Assembly: GCF_001463905.1 (NCBI RefSeq)
Contig: NZ_BBWR01000002.1
Location: 496,001-560,000, forward strand
Length of the DNA stretch: 64,000 nt
Source: Aureimonas frigidaquae
Lineage (GTDB): Bacteria; Pseudomonadota; Alphaproteobacteria; Rhizobiales; Rhizobiaceae
Direction of reading: 5' to 3'
Below the pieces are notes generated by a model. That model ran no database searches. It was not told the origin of the DNA and was given only the letters and a program-made list of their open reading frames with translations. The translations under genes and the position numbers were made by a program. This document shows, in pieces, positions 19,596 to 29,909 of this stretch (the first letter of the stretch is position 1; each line of letters opens with the position of its first letter).

Positions 19596-20525
19596 ATGAG
19601 CATGAAGCGCCTTTTCGTGAGTGCGGCCCTCGCCTCCGTGGCCACCTTCGCCGCATTGGGCCCGGTGCCGATCATCGCTCCGGCCGCGCAGGCAGCGAGC
19701 GAGGTGAAGGTCGTCGTCAATCGTCAGGCGATCACCTCCTACCAGATCCAGCTTCGGCAGGCCTTCCTGCGGCTGCGCCGCGCCCCCGCCACCGCGGAGG
19801 CCGCCACCAAGGAGCTGATCGACGAAGCCGTGAAGAAGCAGGAGGTCCGGCGCCGGGGCATCAATATTCCCGATGCAGCCGTGGACCAGGCCTATGCGAA
19901 CTTCGCGCAGCAGAACGGCTTGAGCCTGGCGCAGCTTGGCCAGCTTTTCGGTCAGGCCGGCTTCAGCGGAGAGGCGTTCAAGGATTACATCCGCGTTCAG
20001 ATGGGTTGGGGCCAGGCCGTTCGCATGAACGTGCAGCAGGCCGAGCGGCTGAGCGAGCAGGACGTCGTGCAGCGCATGCTGCAGCAGGGCGGCGCGAAGC
20101 CCTCCACCACCGAATACACGCTGCAGCAGGTCATCTTCGTTCTGCCGCAGGGCGCCTCGCGGGAGCGGCGCACGACCGAAGCCAACAACATGCGTCAGCG
20201 CTTCCGCGGCTGCGACAACACCTTCCAGCTCGCGCAGGGCCTGCGCGACGTGACGGTGCGTGATCTCGGCCGTGTCGCCCAGCCGGAGCTGCCGCCCCGC
20301 TGGAAGGACGAGATTTCCCGCCTGTCGGCCGGCAACACCACGCGCCCGCAGGTCACCGAGCGCGGCGTTGAGTTCATCGCCGTCTGCAACACGCGCAAGA
20401 TCTCGGACGATCATGCCGCACAGCTCGTCTACCAGGCCAAGGATCTGGAAAGCCTCAGCTCCCAGGAGCCGGACGCAGCGCTTCTGAAGAAGCTGCGTGA
20501 CGCCGCCACCATCGTGCGGCGCTAA
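19596..20525 (+). CDS. SurA-like periplasmic chaperone / peptidyl-prolyl isomerase
   Basis: An exported SurA-family chaperone expected to escort outer-membrane proteins such as LptD. A signal peptide ends near AAQAAS (residue 34). The SurA N-terminal segment follows (VKVVVNRQAITSYQIQLRQA), then a helical chaperone region and a single parvulin-like domain (about 165-270, QQVIFVLPQ through FIAVCNTRK). At 309 aa it is shorter than E. coli SurA, which has two parvulin domains; one domain is usual in Rhizobiales. It sits between lptD and pdxA, the classic surA place. Confidence 0.88.
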   Translation: MSMKRLFVSAALASVATFAALGPVPIIAPAAQAASEVKVVVNRQAITSYQIQLRQAFLRLRRAPATAEAATKELIDEAVKKQEVRRRGINIPDAAVDQAYANFAQQNGLSLAQLGQLFGQAGFSGEAFKDYIRVQMGWGQAVRMNVQQAERLSEQDVVQRMLQQGGAKPSTTEYTLQQVIFVLPQGASRERRTTEANNMRQRFRGCDNTFQLAQGLRDVTVRDLGRVAQPELPPRWKDEISRLSAGNTTRPQVTERGVEFIAVCNTRKISDDHAAQLVYQAKDLESLSSQEPDAALLKKLRDAATIVRR

Positions 20526-20531
20526 GCCGCC

Positions 20532-21569
20532 ATGCCGCAGCCGGCTCCCCTTCCGCTTGCCGTATCGGTCGGCGAGCCATCCGGGGTCGGCCCGGACCTG
20601 ATCCTCGCCTGCCATCACAACCGGCGTCTCTTCGGCCTGCCGCCCTTCTTCGTGGTGGCCGATGCCGACATGCTGGCCAGCCGCGCCGAACGGCTCGGCC
20701 TGCCTGCTTCCGTTGCGCGGATCGACCAGGCGGCCGATGCTGTGTCCGTCTTCGACGAAGCGCTGCCCGTGCTTCCCCTTGCAGCTGCCCATATGGACAC
20801 GCCGGGCGAAACGCATGCCGACAATGCGGCCGGCACCATCGAATCCATCGAGCGGGCCACGGCCGAAGTGCTGGACGGGCGGGCCGGTGCGCTCGTCACG
20901 GCCCCCATCGAAAAGAAGGCGCTCTACGATGCCGGCTTCCGGCATCCGGGACATACCGAGTTCCTGGCCGCCCTGTGCGAGACGCGGCATCGCCGCGCCT
21001 ATCTGCCCGTCATGCTCCTGACCGGGCCCGAGCTATCCACGGTTCCCGTCACCATCCATATCCCCCTGGCCGATGTTCCCGCTCAGCTGACGGAGGAAGC
21101 GATCGTGCAGACGGCGCGCATTGTCGCGCATCATCTGAAGATGGATTTCGGGCTCGATCATCCGCGGCTTGCCGTGTCCGGCCTGAACCCCCATGCCGGG
21201 GAACAGGGCGCCATGGGTACGGAAGACCTCCGGATCGTCCAGCCGGCTGTCGAGCGCCTGCTCGGCGAAGGGCTCGACGTCATCGGCCCCATGCCCGCCG
21301 ACACCATGTTCCATGCCGAGGCCCGCAGCCGCTACGACGTGGCGCTCTGCATGTATCACGACCAGGCGCTGATCCCGGTCAAGACCCTCGGCTTCGACGA
21401 GGCCGTCAACGTGACGCTCGGCCTGCCGATCATCCGCACCTCGCCTGATCACGGCACAGCCGCCGCCCTTGCAGGAACGGGCAAGGCCCGCGCATCGAGC
21501 TTTATCGCCGCGCTCAACCTGGCGGCCCGCATGGCCCGCATCCGCGCCGGCAACAGACAGGACGCATGA
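20532..21569 (+). CDS. pdxA: 4-hydroxythreonine-4-phosphate dehydrogenase
   Basis: An NAD- and metal-dependent enzyme of pyridoxal 5'-phosphate synthesis by the DXP-dependent route. The start reads [15 protein letters not shown]. Metal-binding histidines are in HPGHTEFLA, in VAHHLKMDF and in [11 protein letters not shown], and the C-terminal RTSPDHGTA completes the active site. It is 345 aa, a normal length. The gene starts 6 nt after the surA-like stop and overlaps rsmA by ATGA, the same order as in E. coli. Confidence 0.95.
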   Translation: MPQPAPLPLAVSVGEPSGVGPDLILACHHNRRLFGLPPFFVVADADMLASRAERLGLPASVARIDQAADAVSVFDEALPVLPLAAAHMDTPGETHADNAAGTIESIERATAEVLDGRAGALVTAPIEKKALYDAGFRHPGHTEFLAALCETRHRRAYLPVMLLTGPELSTVPVTIHIPLADVPAQLTEEAIVQTARIVAHHLKMDFGLDHPRLAVSGLNPHAGEQGAMGTEDLRIVQPAVERLLGEGLDVIGPMPADTMFHAEARSRYDVALCMYHDQALIPVKTLGFDEAVNVTLGLPIIRTSPDHGTAAALAGTGKARASSFIAALNLAARMARIRAGNRQDA

Positions 21570-22423
21570 CCCAGATCGACATGCTGCCGCCGCTGCGCGA
21601 GGTGCTTGCCGCGCATGACCTGGAGCCCAGGAAGGCGCTCGGACAGAACTTCCTGCTCGATCTGAACCTGACCGCCAAGATCGCGCGGCAGGCTGCGCCG
21701 CTCGACGAGACGACCGTGGTGGAGATCGGCCCGGGACCGGGTGGCCTCACACGCGCCCTTTTGGCCGAAGGCGCCCGACGCGTCATTGCCATCGAGAAGG
21801 ACACGCGCTGCCTGCCGGCCCTGCAGGAAATCGCAGACGCCTATCCAGGGCGCCTTGACATCCTGTCCGGCGATGCGCTTGCCATCGATATTGCGCAGCA
21901 GGCCAGCGGGCGCTTCAAGCTGGTGGCGAACCTTCCCTACAATGTCGGAACCCAGATCCTCCTGAACCTCGTGACCACAGCGCTCTGGCCACCGCAATGG
22001 GACTCGCTCACCCTGATGTTCCAGCGCGAGGTTGCCCACCGCATCGTCGCCCGTGCGGGCGACGACCATTACGGACGCCTGGGCGTCCTGTGCGGCTGGC
22101 GCACGGAGGCCGAGATCCTTTTCGACGTGCCGCCGCAGGCCTTCACGCCGCCGCCCAAGGTCACCTCCTCCGTCGTTCGATTGATCCCCCGGCCCGCCCC
22201 GGCGCAGGCATCACTCGCCACGCTTGAGGTTGTCACGGCGAACGCCTTCGGGCAAAGGCGCAAGATGCTGCGGCAAAGCCTCAAGGCGCTGGGCGGCGAA
22301 GCGCTGCTCCAGGCCGCGGGGATCGATCCGCAGCGGCGCGCCGAGACGCTGTCCGTTGCCGAATTCGTGACCCTCGCCAATCTGGTGGACCAGCGCAGGA
22401 CGGCGAATTCAAAGGAAGGCTGA
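21566..22423 (+). CDS. rsmA: 16S rRNA dimethyladenosine transferase
   Basis: Dimethylates two adjacent adenines in helix 45 of 16S rRNA using S-adenosylmethionine (KsgA). Motifs are [10 protein letters not shown], the SAM loop [26 protein letters not shown], and the catalytic [11 protein letters not shown]. It is 285 aa. Its last 15 bases overlap the end of nth on the other strand. It overlaps pdxA at its start. Confidence 0.96.
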   Translation: MTQIDMLPPLREVLAAHDLEPRKALGQNFLLDLNLTAKIARQAAPLDETTVVEIGPGPGGLTRALLAEGARRVIAIEKDTRCLPALQEIADAYPGRLDILSGDALAIDIAQQASGRFKLVANLPYNVGTQILLNLVTTALWPPQWDSLTLMFQREVAHRIVARAGDDHYGRLGVLCGWRTEAEILFDVPPQAFTPPPKVTSSVVRLIPRPAPAQASLATLEVVTANAFGQRRKMLRQSLKALGGEALLQAAGIDPQRRAETLSVAEFVTLANLVDQRRTANSKEG

Positions 22424-23083
22424 GCGGCGCACGGCCAGGCAATAGCGGTTCAGGAAGCAGCTTTCGCAAAGCGGACGGCGCGCCAGGCAGACGGACTTGC
22501 CGAACTGGATCAGCCAGAAATGGCCGTCGCGCAGCGCCCATTCAGGCGCCCGCTCTTCCAGCTCTTCGGCGGTGCGGTCCGCCGTCGTCTGGTGCGTCAG
22601 GCCAAGCCGGTTGCAGACGCGGAAGACATGCGTGTCCACGGCGATGACGGGGCGATCGAAGCAGAAGGACAGAACGATGTCGGCGCACTTGCGGCCGATG
22701 CCGGGCAGTAGCATCAGCGCCGCCCGGTCCGCCGGGACCTGTCCGCCATGACGTTCGATCAGTGCTGCGACAAGGCGCTTCAGGTTGCGCGCCTTGGCAT
22801 TGTACAGGCCGCATGGCCGGATCGCCTCGGCAATTTGCGCTTCGTCCAGCGCCAGCAAGGTTTCGGGTGTATTGGCGCAGGCAAACAGCGCCTCTGCGGC
22901 AAGGGCCGTGTTGGCATCCCGGCTCTGGGCGGACAGGACGCAGGCGACCAGGGTGCGGAACCGGTCCGGCTGGCCCTTGGGGCCTTTCGCATCGGGCGTG
23001 CGCCCCGGCATGTGCTCCGCCAGCAGGCGGAAGACGGCCTCCACCTCGGCCTTGGTCAGACGGAGCGGCGGCGCGCGCGTCAC
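22409..23083 (-). CDS. nth: Endonuclease III
   Basis: A base-excision-repair glycosylase/AP lyase for oxidised pyrimidines. The helix-hairpin-helix [14 protein letters not shown] carries the catalytic lysine, and AVDTHVFRV the catalytic aspartate. The [4Fe-4S] cluster ligands follow the C-x6-C-x2-C-x5-C pattern in [17 protein letters not shown]. It is 224 aa. It lies 8 nt after gmk and converges on rsmA with a 15-base 3' overlap. Confidence 0.95.
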   Translation of the reverse strand: MTRAPPLRLTKAEVEAVFRLLAEHMPGRTPDAKGPKGQPDRFRTLVACVLSAQSRDANTALAAEALFACANTPETLLALDEAQIAEAIRPCGLYNAKARNLKRLVAALIERHGGQVPADRAALMLLPGIGRKCADIVLSFCFDRPVIAVDTHVFRVCNRLGLTHQTTADRTAEELEERAPEWALRDGHFWLIQFGKSVCLARRPLCESCFLNRYCLAVRRSAFL

Positions 23084-23091
23084 AGGGGGCG

Positions 23092-23765
<674 letters not shown>

Positions 23766-23769
<4 letters not shown>

Positions 23770-24653
23770 TCGATATTTTGAACCTGTTCCCTGAATTGGT
23801 CCACCACCACCTTCAGCTGCAGGCCGATGGCCGTCAGCGACGTGGCATTCGATTTGGCGCAGAGTGTATTCGATTCCCGGTTAAATTCCTGTGAGAGAAA
23901 ATCGAGCCTGCGTCCAATGGGCCCACCCTCGGCCAAGAGGCTGCGCCCGGCTTCGATATGCGCGCGGAGCCGATCGATCTCTTCGCGGATATCGGCCCGG
24001 GTCGCAAGCAAGGCCGCTTCCTGCGCAAGGCGACCTTCGTCGAGATGAAGGCCAGTGCCAAGCAGAAGTTGCACCTGCTCGGTCAGACGCGCGCGGATCG
24101 ATTCTGCGCTGCGGGACGGATCTTCCTCCGCCTCACCTGTCAGCGCGGCGATCTCGTCGAGCCGCTGGCGCAGCACCTGCGCGGTGGCGGCCCCCTCCTG
24201 CGCGCGCATTGCGATCAACGCTTCCAGGCTTGCGTCGAAGGCATCGAGCGCCACCTGCGCCATTGGCGCGTCGCAGACAGGCGTGTCGGCCTCTCCGGCA
24301 TCCAATACGCCCTTGAGGCCAAGGAGCCCGTCGGCCGTCGGCGGCGCGGCATGTCCTTCGGAAACCAGAAGGCGAGCCTGTGCGACATAGGCCGACAGGA
24401 CGTCCCGGTTGATGGCACGGCCGATCGTCCCGCCATCGCGCTGGATCTGGAGGGTGATCTGCACATTCCCACGTGACAGGCGCGATGCCGCCCGGCGGCG
24501 CGCTTCGGCCTCCACGGGCTCGAAGCCGGGCGGCAGCCGCCAGCGCAGATCGAGTCCCTTGCCGTTGACGGACCTGAGCTCCCACACGATGCGCCAGTCG
24601 CCAAAGGTTGCGTCCTGGCGGGCGAAGCCCGTCATGCTGCAAACGGGCTTCAC
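23766..24653 (-). CDS. YicC/YloC-family endoribonuclease
   Basis: A YicC-family protein; members are endoribonucleases linked to RNA turnover and stationary-phase survival. The family start CSMTGFARQ lies near the N-terminus, followed by [18 protein letters not shown], and the conserved C-terminal block [23 protein letters not shown] choose a GTG at 24653 because GGAAAGG lies exactly 7 nt upstream and family members carry a few residues before SMT. The ATG at 24635 is an alternative but has no Shine-Dalgarno. This gives 295 aa. It overlaps gmk. Confidence 0.9.
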
Positions 24654-24675
24654 GGGGCCGCCTTTCCTCGATGTG

Positions 24676-25794
24676 CTACTCGACGAGATCGGCGTCCTCC
24701 GCGGCGGCGGCATCCGCCGCGCCCTGCTGCCGCATGACCTCGCGGTAGCGCGCCACGTTGCGGTTGTGCTCGGCCAGGCTCGGTGCGAAGGCGTGCCCGC
24801 CCGTGCCATCGGCGACAAAGTAGAGATCGTCCGTATCAAGCGGATGGGCGACCGCCTCCAGCGCGGCGCGCCCGGGATTGGCGATCGGACCGGGCGGCAG
24901 GCCGTTGATCACATAGGTGTTGTACGGCGTGTTGCTCTGAATGTGGGAGCGCCGCAGCGGCTCGCCCGAAGGCTTTCCGGCGCCGCCCCAAATTCCGTAG
25001 ATAAAGGTCGGGTCCGACTGCAGCCGCATGCCCTGGCGCAGGCGGTTGACGAAGACCGACGCGACATGCGGCCGTTCGGCATCCACCCCGGTTTCGCGTT
25101 CGACGATGGATGCGAGCGTGACGAACTCGTCCTTCGTTTCCACCGGCAGCCCCTCGGTCCGTCCTGCCCAGATCTCGTCCACGAGCCGCGCTTGCGCGGC
25201 GGCCATCTGCGAAACGATCTCGCCGCGGCTGGTTCCACGCGTGAAGGTGTATGTCTCCGGCAGGAGTGTTCCTTCGGCGGGCATGGGCGGCAGGTTCCCG
25301 ACCAGCGTTTCATCGCCTTCCAGCCGGGCATAGATCTGCGCAACGGTCCAGCCTTCGGGGATCGTGACGGAATGCATGATGGAACGCCCGCTTTCGAGCT
25401 TCTCCATCACGCCCTGCATCGAGGTTCCGGGCGCGAAGGCGTATTCGCCGGCCTTCAACTGCCCGGCGGCGCCGGACATGCGCACGCCGGCCTGGAAGAT
25501 CAGCGCATTGGAGACGATACCGGCCGCTTCGAGCCCGTCCGCGATGGAGGACAGCCCGCCGCCGCGCGACACCATGAAGGTGGCTTCCTGCGTGAGCGGA
25601 CCACGGCGCTCGAACTGGAACTTGCCCCAGTAGAACGCGGCGGCGCCGCCCAGGACGGCGATGACGAGAAGGCTAAAGAAGAAGTTCAGGAAGACGACCA
25701 CGGCGCCCCGGGAACGGCGGGATGGCGTCCTGCGCCCGCGCTTCGGCCCCTCGGACTGCGTTGGCGTCATCGTGCCCTTGGTCACATCGCTCAC
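24676..25794 (-). CDS. mltG: Endolytic peptidoglycan transglycosylase MltG
   Basis: An inner-membrane lytic transglycosylase that cuts nascent glycan strands and so sets their length. A basic cytoplasmic tail (about 1-28) is followed by one membrane helix (VVVFLNFFFSLLVIAVLGG, about 29-50), then a LysM-like part and the YceG domain. The catalytic glutamate is in LASIVERETGV. PYNTYVINGLPPGPIANPG near residue 310 is a family signature. It is 372 aa. It lies 207 nt after fabF, a common pairing. Confidence 0.94.
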   Translation of the reverse strand: MSDVTKGTMTPTQSEGPKRGRRTPSRRSRGAVVVFLNFFFSLLVIAVLGGAAAFYWGKFQFERRGPLTQEATFMVSRGGGLSSIADGLEAAGIVSNALIFQAGVRMSGAAGQLKAGEYAFAPGTSMQGVMEKLESGRSIMHSVTIPEGWTVAQIYARLEGDETLVGNLPPMPAEGTLLPETYTFTRGTSRGEIVSQMAAAQARLVDEIWAGRTEGLPVETKDEFVTLASIVERETGVDAERPHVASVFVNRLRQGMRLQSDPTFIYGIWGGAGKPSGEPLRRSHIQSNTPYNTYVINGLPPGPIANPGRAALEAVAHPLDTDDLYFVADGTGGHAFAPSLAEHNRNVARYREVMRQQGAADAAAAEDADLVE

Positions 25795-26001
25795 GGGTTG
25801 CTGGCCCTCAGGTCTGCAGTTTCGTTACAGGCGAAGCATGCGGCTCGGCCTTGCCGCCCGCGACGGACGGCGCGGTATCGAACCGGCGAGGCAATCCGCT
25901 ACGCGACGCGCAAGCGACGGTGTACCCGCCCAATATGGCGAAAGGCAGGAGGATCGGCGCGCTGGCCAGCGTGATCCCGATCCCAGCCTGCGGATCTGCG
26001 C
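25795..26001. other. Spacer between fabF and mltG
   Basis: About 207 bases with no open frame I can support on either strand and no clear terminator. It probably belongs to the fabF-mltG transcript. Confidence 0.4.
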
Positions 26002-27264
26002 CTAATCGACCAGCCGCTTCAGCACCAGCGAGGCGTTGGTGCCGCCGAACCCGAAGGAATTGGACAGGGCGACATCGATCTGGCGCTCCCGCTTCACATG
26101 GGGGACGAGATCGATTTTCGTTTCGACGGCCGGCGTGTCCAGGTTGAGCGTCGGCGGGGCGACATTGTCGCGGATGGCCAGCGTCGAGAAGATCGCCTCC
26201 ACCGCACCCGCAGCCCCGAGCAGATGGCCGATGGACGACTTGGTGGACGACATCGACACGCGCGACGCGCCAGCCCCGAGCAAGCGCTCGACGGCGCCGA
26301 GTTCGATCGTGTCGGCCATGGTCGATGTGCCATGGGCGTTCACATAGTCGATATCGGACGGATCCAGCCCGGCGCGCTTGAGCGCCGCGCGCATGCAGCG
26401 CTCGGCGCCTTCGCCATGCTCGGACGGCGCGGTGATGTGGTAGGCATCGCCCGACAGGCCGTAGCCCACCACTTCCGCGTAGATCTTCGCGCCTCGACGG
26501 CGCGCATGCTCCAGTTCCTCGAGCACCACGATGCCGGCACCCTCGCCCATCACGAAGCCATCGCGATCGGCATCATAGGGGCGCGAAGCGCGGGTCGGAT
26601 CGTCGTTGCGGCCCGTGGACAATGCCTTGCAGGCGGCAAAGCCGGCCAGGGCGATCCGGCAGACGGGCGATTCCGTGCCGCCGGCCACCATCACGTCGGC
26701 ATCGTCCAGCGCGATCAGCCGCGCGGCGTCGCCGATCGCATGGGCGCCCGTCGAGCAGGCGGTCACGACCGAGTGGTTCGGGCCGCGCAAATGATGGCGG
26801 ATCGAAACATGACCCGATGCCAGGTTGATCAGCCGGCCCGGGATGAAAAAAGGTGACAGGCGGCGCGGACCACGGTCGCGCAGCGTGTAGCCGGCCTCCA
26901 CGATGCCTTCGAGACCGCCGATGCCGGAGCCGATCAGAACGCCGGTGCGGGTCTGATCCTCGTCCGTCTCGGGCGCCCAGCCGGCATCGGCCAGGGCCTC
27001 GTCGGCGGCGCCGACGGCGTAGATGATGAAGGGGTCAACCTTGCGCTGCTCTTTCGGCTCCATGACGGAGTCGGCATTGAAGGTGCCGTCGGTGCCATCG
27101 CCCTTGGGGATCTGGCAGGCGATCTGGCAGGCGAGATCGTCGACGTCGAAATCGGTGACCCGCTGGGCGCCGCTCTGGCCGGCCAGAAGACGGCTCCAGC
27201 TATGCTCCACCCCATTGGCCAGCGGCGACACCATGCCAAGGCCGGTTATGACGACTCGCCTCAT
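26002..27264 (-). CDS. fabF: Beta-ketoacyl-ACP synthase II
   Basis: Condenses malonyl-ACP with acyl-ACP in fatty acid elongation. The catalytic cysteine is in TACSTGAHA, and the two histidines are in VNAHGTST and SIGHLLGAAG. It ends in the usual FGFGGTNASLVLKR. It is 420 aa. AAGGAA precedes the ATG. The gene is separated from acpP by 237 nt of structured sequence, longer than usual. Confidence 0.96.
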   Translation of the reverse strand: MRRVVITGLGMVSPLANGVEHSWSRLLAGQSGAQRVTDFDVDDLACQIACQIPKGDGTDGTFNADSVMEPKEQRKVDPFIIYAVGAADEALADAGWAPETDEDQTRTGVLIGSGIGGLEGIVEAGYTLRDRGPRRLSPFFIPGRLINLASGHVSIRHHLRGPNHSVVTACSTGAHAIGDAARLIALDDADVMVAGGTESPVCRIALAGFAACKALSTGRNDDPTRASRPYDADRDGFVMGEGAGIVVLEELEHARRRGAKIYAEVVGYGLSGDAYHITAPSEHGEGAERCMRAALKRAGLDPSDIDYVNAHGTSTMADTIELGAVERLLGAGASRVSMSSTKSSIGHLLGAAGAVEAIFSTLAIRDNVAPPTLNLDTPAVETKIDLVPHVKRERQIDVALSNSFGFGGTNASLVLKRLVD

Positions 27265-27501
27265 GCTGATTCCTTCGATGCGAACCTTGGGATCGGGCGT
27301 GTGACCCGCTCCGTCGGCCCGGACGGCGGGGCGCCGCGGGTGCGGGCATCGACCGCCTCATAAGAGGGTTTGCCCTTTCGGCGGGCGGCGCTTGAGGGCG
27401 CCATGCCCGCCGAACTGGTTCTGGGAACCGAACCCGTGGGCCGCCGCGACATGTCGCACGGCCTCATGGCCGCGCGGCGGCCGGTCCGGTCGGGTCGAGC
27501 C
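27265..27501. other. Structured spacer between acpP and fabF
   Basis: 237 bases without a supported gene. A perfect 10-bp inverted repeat (27439-27448 GGCCGCCGCG and 27473-27482 CGCGGCGGCC) encloses a smaller GGCC-TCAT-GGCC hairpin at 27460-27471. No T-tract follows on the minus strand, so it is not a clean terminator. It could attenuate reading from the very highly expressed acpP into fabF. Confidence 0.45.
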
Positions 27502-27738
27502 TTAGCTCTGGTTCTTCTCGATGAACTTCACGGCGTCGCCGACGGTCAGAATCGTCTCGGCGGCATCGTCCGGGATTTCCACGCCGAACTCTTCCTCGAA
27601 GGCCATGACGAGTTCGACCGTGTCCAGGCTGTCGGCGCCGAGATCGTCGATGAAGCTGGCGTTCTCCGTCACCTTCTCCTGCTCGACACCGAGATGTTCG
27701 ACGACGATCTTCTTCACCCGTTCAGCGGTATCGCTCAT
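27502..27738 (-). CDS. acpP: Acyl carrier protein
   Basis: Carries growing acyl chains on a 4'-phosphopantetheine attached to Ser37 in [11 protein letters not shown]. It is 78 aa and acidic, the standard form. The ATG at 27738 begins MSDTAERV and has AGAGGA 6 nt upstream; longer in-frame starts are not conserved. It is flanked by a fabG terminator upstream and the structured spacer downstream, so it probably has its own promoter. Confidence 0.97.
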   Translation of the reverse strand: MSDTAERVKKIVVEHLGVEQEKVTENASFIDDLGADSLDTVELVMAFEEEFGVEIPDDAAETILTVGDAVKFIEKNQS

Positions 27739-27843
27739 ATTAAATCCTCTAATGAGATGGGTTTCGCCGTTTTCGTTAGACGCCGCCGGACGGTTAATCA
27801 AGCGGTCAGGCTGCGGAGAGCTGGCGTTTGGCGGCTCCGAACC

Positions 27844-27880
27844 AAAAAACAACGCAATATCGGGCCGCATTGCGGCCCGA
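27844..27880 (-). terminator. Terminator after fabG
   Basis: A perfect 9-bp stem (TCGGGCCGC / GCGGCCCGA) with a three-base loop lies at 27860-27880. On the minus strand six T's follow about 10 bases later (27844-27849). It ends the fabD-fabG transcript before the acpP promoter region, possibly only partly because the T-tract is offset. Confidence 0.65.
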
Positions 27881-27888
27881 CATTCCTA

Positions 27889-28626
27889 TCAGATCATGGC
27901 CATGCCGCCATTCACATGAATTGTCTGGCCGGTAACATAACCGGCCTCCTGCGACGCCAGGAACAGCGCCGCAGCCGCGATCTCGTCCGGGGCACCCATG
28001 CGCTTCATGGGAATCGCGGACATGATCTGGTCCTTCTGCTTGTCGTTGAGCTTGCCCGTCATGGCGCTTTCGATGAAGCCGGGCGCGATGCAGTTGACCG
28101 TGACATTGCGCGAGGCGATTTCCTGCGCAAGCGATTTGGAGAAGCCGATCATGCCGGCCTTGGCCGCGCAGTAATTGGCCTGCCCGGGATTGCCCGTCAC
28201 GCCGACGATCGAGGTGATGTTGATGATCCGCCCGTAGCGGCGGCGCATCATCTGATGGGTCAGCCCACGCGTGAGCCGGAAGGTGGCCGTCAGGTCGACC
28301 TCGATCACGCGGTCCCAGTCCTCGTCGGACATGCGCACGAAGAGCCCGTCCTTGGTGATGCCGGCGTTGTTGACCAGGATGTCGACGCCGCCGAGCTCCT
28401 GATCGGCCGCTTCGGCCAGGGCCGTCTGGTCGGCGCGCGAGCCGAGATCCGCCGGGAAGACGAGCGCCCGCTCGCCGAGCTCGGCCGCCAGGGCCTCCAG
28501 CTTCTCGCGCCGGGTGCCATGCAGGCCGACCGTCGCGCCCGCCGCGTGGAGCACGCGGGCGATGGCTTCGCCGATTCCGCCGCTGGCGCCGGTGACCAGC
28601 GCCTTGCGCCCCGACAGATCGAACAT
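27889..28626 (-). CDS. fabG: 3-oxoacyl-ACP reductase
   Basis: An NADPH-dependent SDR that reduces beta-ketoacyl-ACP. The nucleotide motif is TGASGGIGEA, then NNAGITKDGL, and the catalytic YCAAKAG with Tyr and Lys. It ends GGMAMI, as usual. Two ATGs compete: the one at 28626 (MFDLSGRKAL) has AGGGGG seven bases upstream, while the one at 28632 has no room for ribosome binding. I use 28626, giving 245 aa. The Shine-Dalgarno is inside the end of fabD. Confidence 0.96.
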   Translation of the reverse strand: MFDLSGRKALVTGASGGIGEAIARVLHAAGATVGLHGTRREKLEALAAELGERALVFPADLGSRADQTALAEAADQELGGVDILVNNAGITKDGLFVRMSDEDWDRVIEVDLTATFRLTRGLTHQMMRRRYGRIINITSIVGVTGNPGQANYCAAKAGMIGFSKSLAQEIASRNVTVNCIAPGFIESAMTGKLNDKQKDQIMSAIPMKRMGAPDEIAAAALFLASQEAGYVTGQTIHVNGGMAMI

Positions 28627-28628
28627 TC

Positions 28629-29573
28629 TCATTCCCCCTGAAGCTTCGTCATGGCTGCTTCCACATCGGCCGACGTGCCGACCGATTGCGCGGAAAGCCG
28701 CTTGTCGATGCGGCGCGCCAGCCCCGATAGCACCTTACCGGCCCCCACTTCAAACAGCATGTCGACGCCGTCCTCGGCAAGGAAGGTCATGCTCTCGCGC
28801 CAGCGCACCTGGCCGGTCACCTGTTCGACGAGCTGCGCGCGGATGCGCTCGGGGTCGGAAACGGGCGCCGCCAGCACATTGGCGATCAGCGGAACCTTCG
28901 GCGTGCGGATATCCACCGCGATCAATGCTTCGGCCATGCGGTCGGCGGCCGGATGCATCAGGGCGCTGTGGAACGGCGCCGAAACCTGCAGGGCGATGGC
29001 CCGCTTGGCGCCCCGCGCGCTGGCCAGGGCCATGGCCCGCTCGACCGCCGCCTTGTCGCCCGAAACGACGAGCTGGCCGCCGCCATTGTCGTTGGCGATC
29101 TGCACGCTGCCGCCCTCTGCCGCTTCCACGCACAGGGCCGCGACATCGTCGTGCTCCAGGCCGATGATGGCGGCCATGGCGCCGGCCCCGGGCGGGACCG
29201 CGGCCTGCATGGCTTCCCCGCGGATGCGCAGGAGACGTGCCGTCTCACCGATATCGAGCGAGCCTGCCGCCGCCAGCGCCGAATATTCCCCCAGCGAATG
29301 GCCGGCCACATAGGCCGCGCTGGCGACATCGAAGCCACGGGCTTCCATGGCGCGGAGCGCCGCCAGCGACACCGCCATCAGCGCGGGCTGGGCATTGGCC
29401 GTCAGGGTCAGCGCGTCCTCCGGCCCTTCGAAGATCAGCGTGCTCAGCTTCTCTCCCAGCGCGTCGTCCACCGCATCGAACACCGCGCGGCTCGCCGGCA
29501 CGGTGTCGTAAAGGTCACGGCCCATGCCAACGGCCTGGCTGCCCTGCCCCGGAAATACCAATGCGAACGTCAT
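28629..29573 (-). CDS. fabD: Malonyl-CoA:ACP transacylase
   Basis: Loads malonyl groups onto ACP. The nucleophile Ser93 is in GHSLGEYSAL, with FPGQGSQ at the N-terminus and the catalytic histidine in SAPFHSALM. It is 314 aa. GAAGGA precedes the ATG. It is the first gene of the minus-strand fatty-acid cluster and divergent from rpsF. Confidence 0.96.
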   Translation of the reverse strand: MTFALVFPGQGSQAVGMGRDLYDTVPASRAVFDAVDDALGEKLSTLIFEGPEDALTLTANAQPALMAVSLAALRAMEARGFDVASAAYVAGHSLGEYSALAAAGSLDIGETARLLRIRGEAMQAAVPPGAGAMAAIIGLEHDDVAALCVEAAEGGSVQIANDNGGGQLVVSGDKAAVERAMALASARGAKRAIALQVSAPFHSALMHPAADRMAEALIAVDIRTPKVPLIANVLAAPVSDPERIRAQLVEQVTGQVRWRESMTFLAEDGVDMLFEVGAGKVLSGLARRIDKRLSAQSVGTSADVEAAMTKLQGE

Positions 29574-29909
29574 GCGGATCCTTCTTCGAAAAGCGCCTCG
29601 TTACGGCCGGTCATTCAAGGAATGCAGCCCGGCATGTCAACCTTCCATGGCCGCCGAGCCTTGCGAAGGCATGAAAATTGGCGTAAGGGACGCGCCGTCA
29701 ATGCCCGGATTTTGGCCGGGGGCTGAACGGAAGGGCGGCATAACATGCCGTCGGGGCCAACGCCCTGCTTCCCGTGTCCCCGCTCTCGACCGTCTCGCTA
29801 GACGCGCCTTTCCATGTTCGGCCTGCCTGGCCGCTTTCAGGGGGAGTCGCAGAGGCTTAGCCGCCGAAGCCCGGGCATAGAACGAAAGACAACACGGAAA
29901 GGCAAGAAC
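29574..29909 (+). promoter_or_regulatory. fabD/rpsF divergent intergenic region with possible S6:S18 leader
   Basis: 336 bases without a gene. It must hold the promoters of fabD and rpsF, but I see no strong sigma-70 match. Possible RNA structure in the rpsF leader: CCCGG/CCGGG at 29704-29720, and a small hairpin GGCTT/AAGCC at 29854-29871 whose loop is AGCCGCCG. Many bacteria regulate rpsF through an S6:S18-binding hairpin presenting a CCG trinucleotide; the second hairpin has CCG in its loop, so it is a candidate. GGAAAGG at 29896-29902 is the rpsF ribosome binding site. Confidence 0.3.

Noticed and set aside
16806-20990. Open frames of 665 and 718 codons antisense to lptD, surA and pdxA
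   Set aside because: These mirror the strongly supported plus-strand genes and have no family motifs.
24409-25974. A 521-codon plus-strand frame opposite yicC and mltG
   Set aside because: Both minus-strand genes carry clear motifs and good starts; this frame has none.
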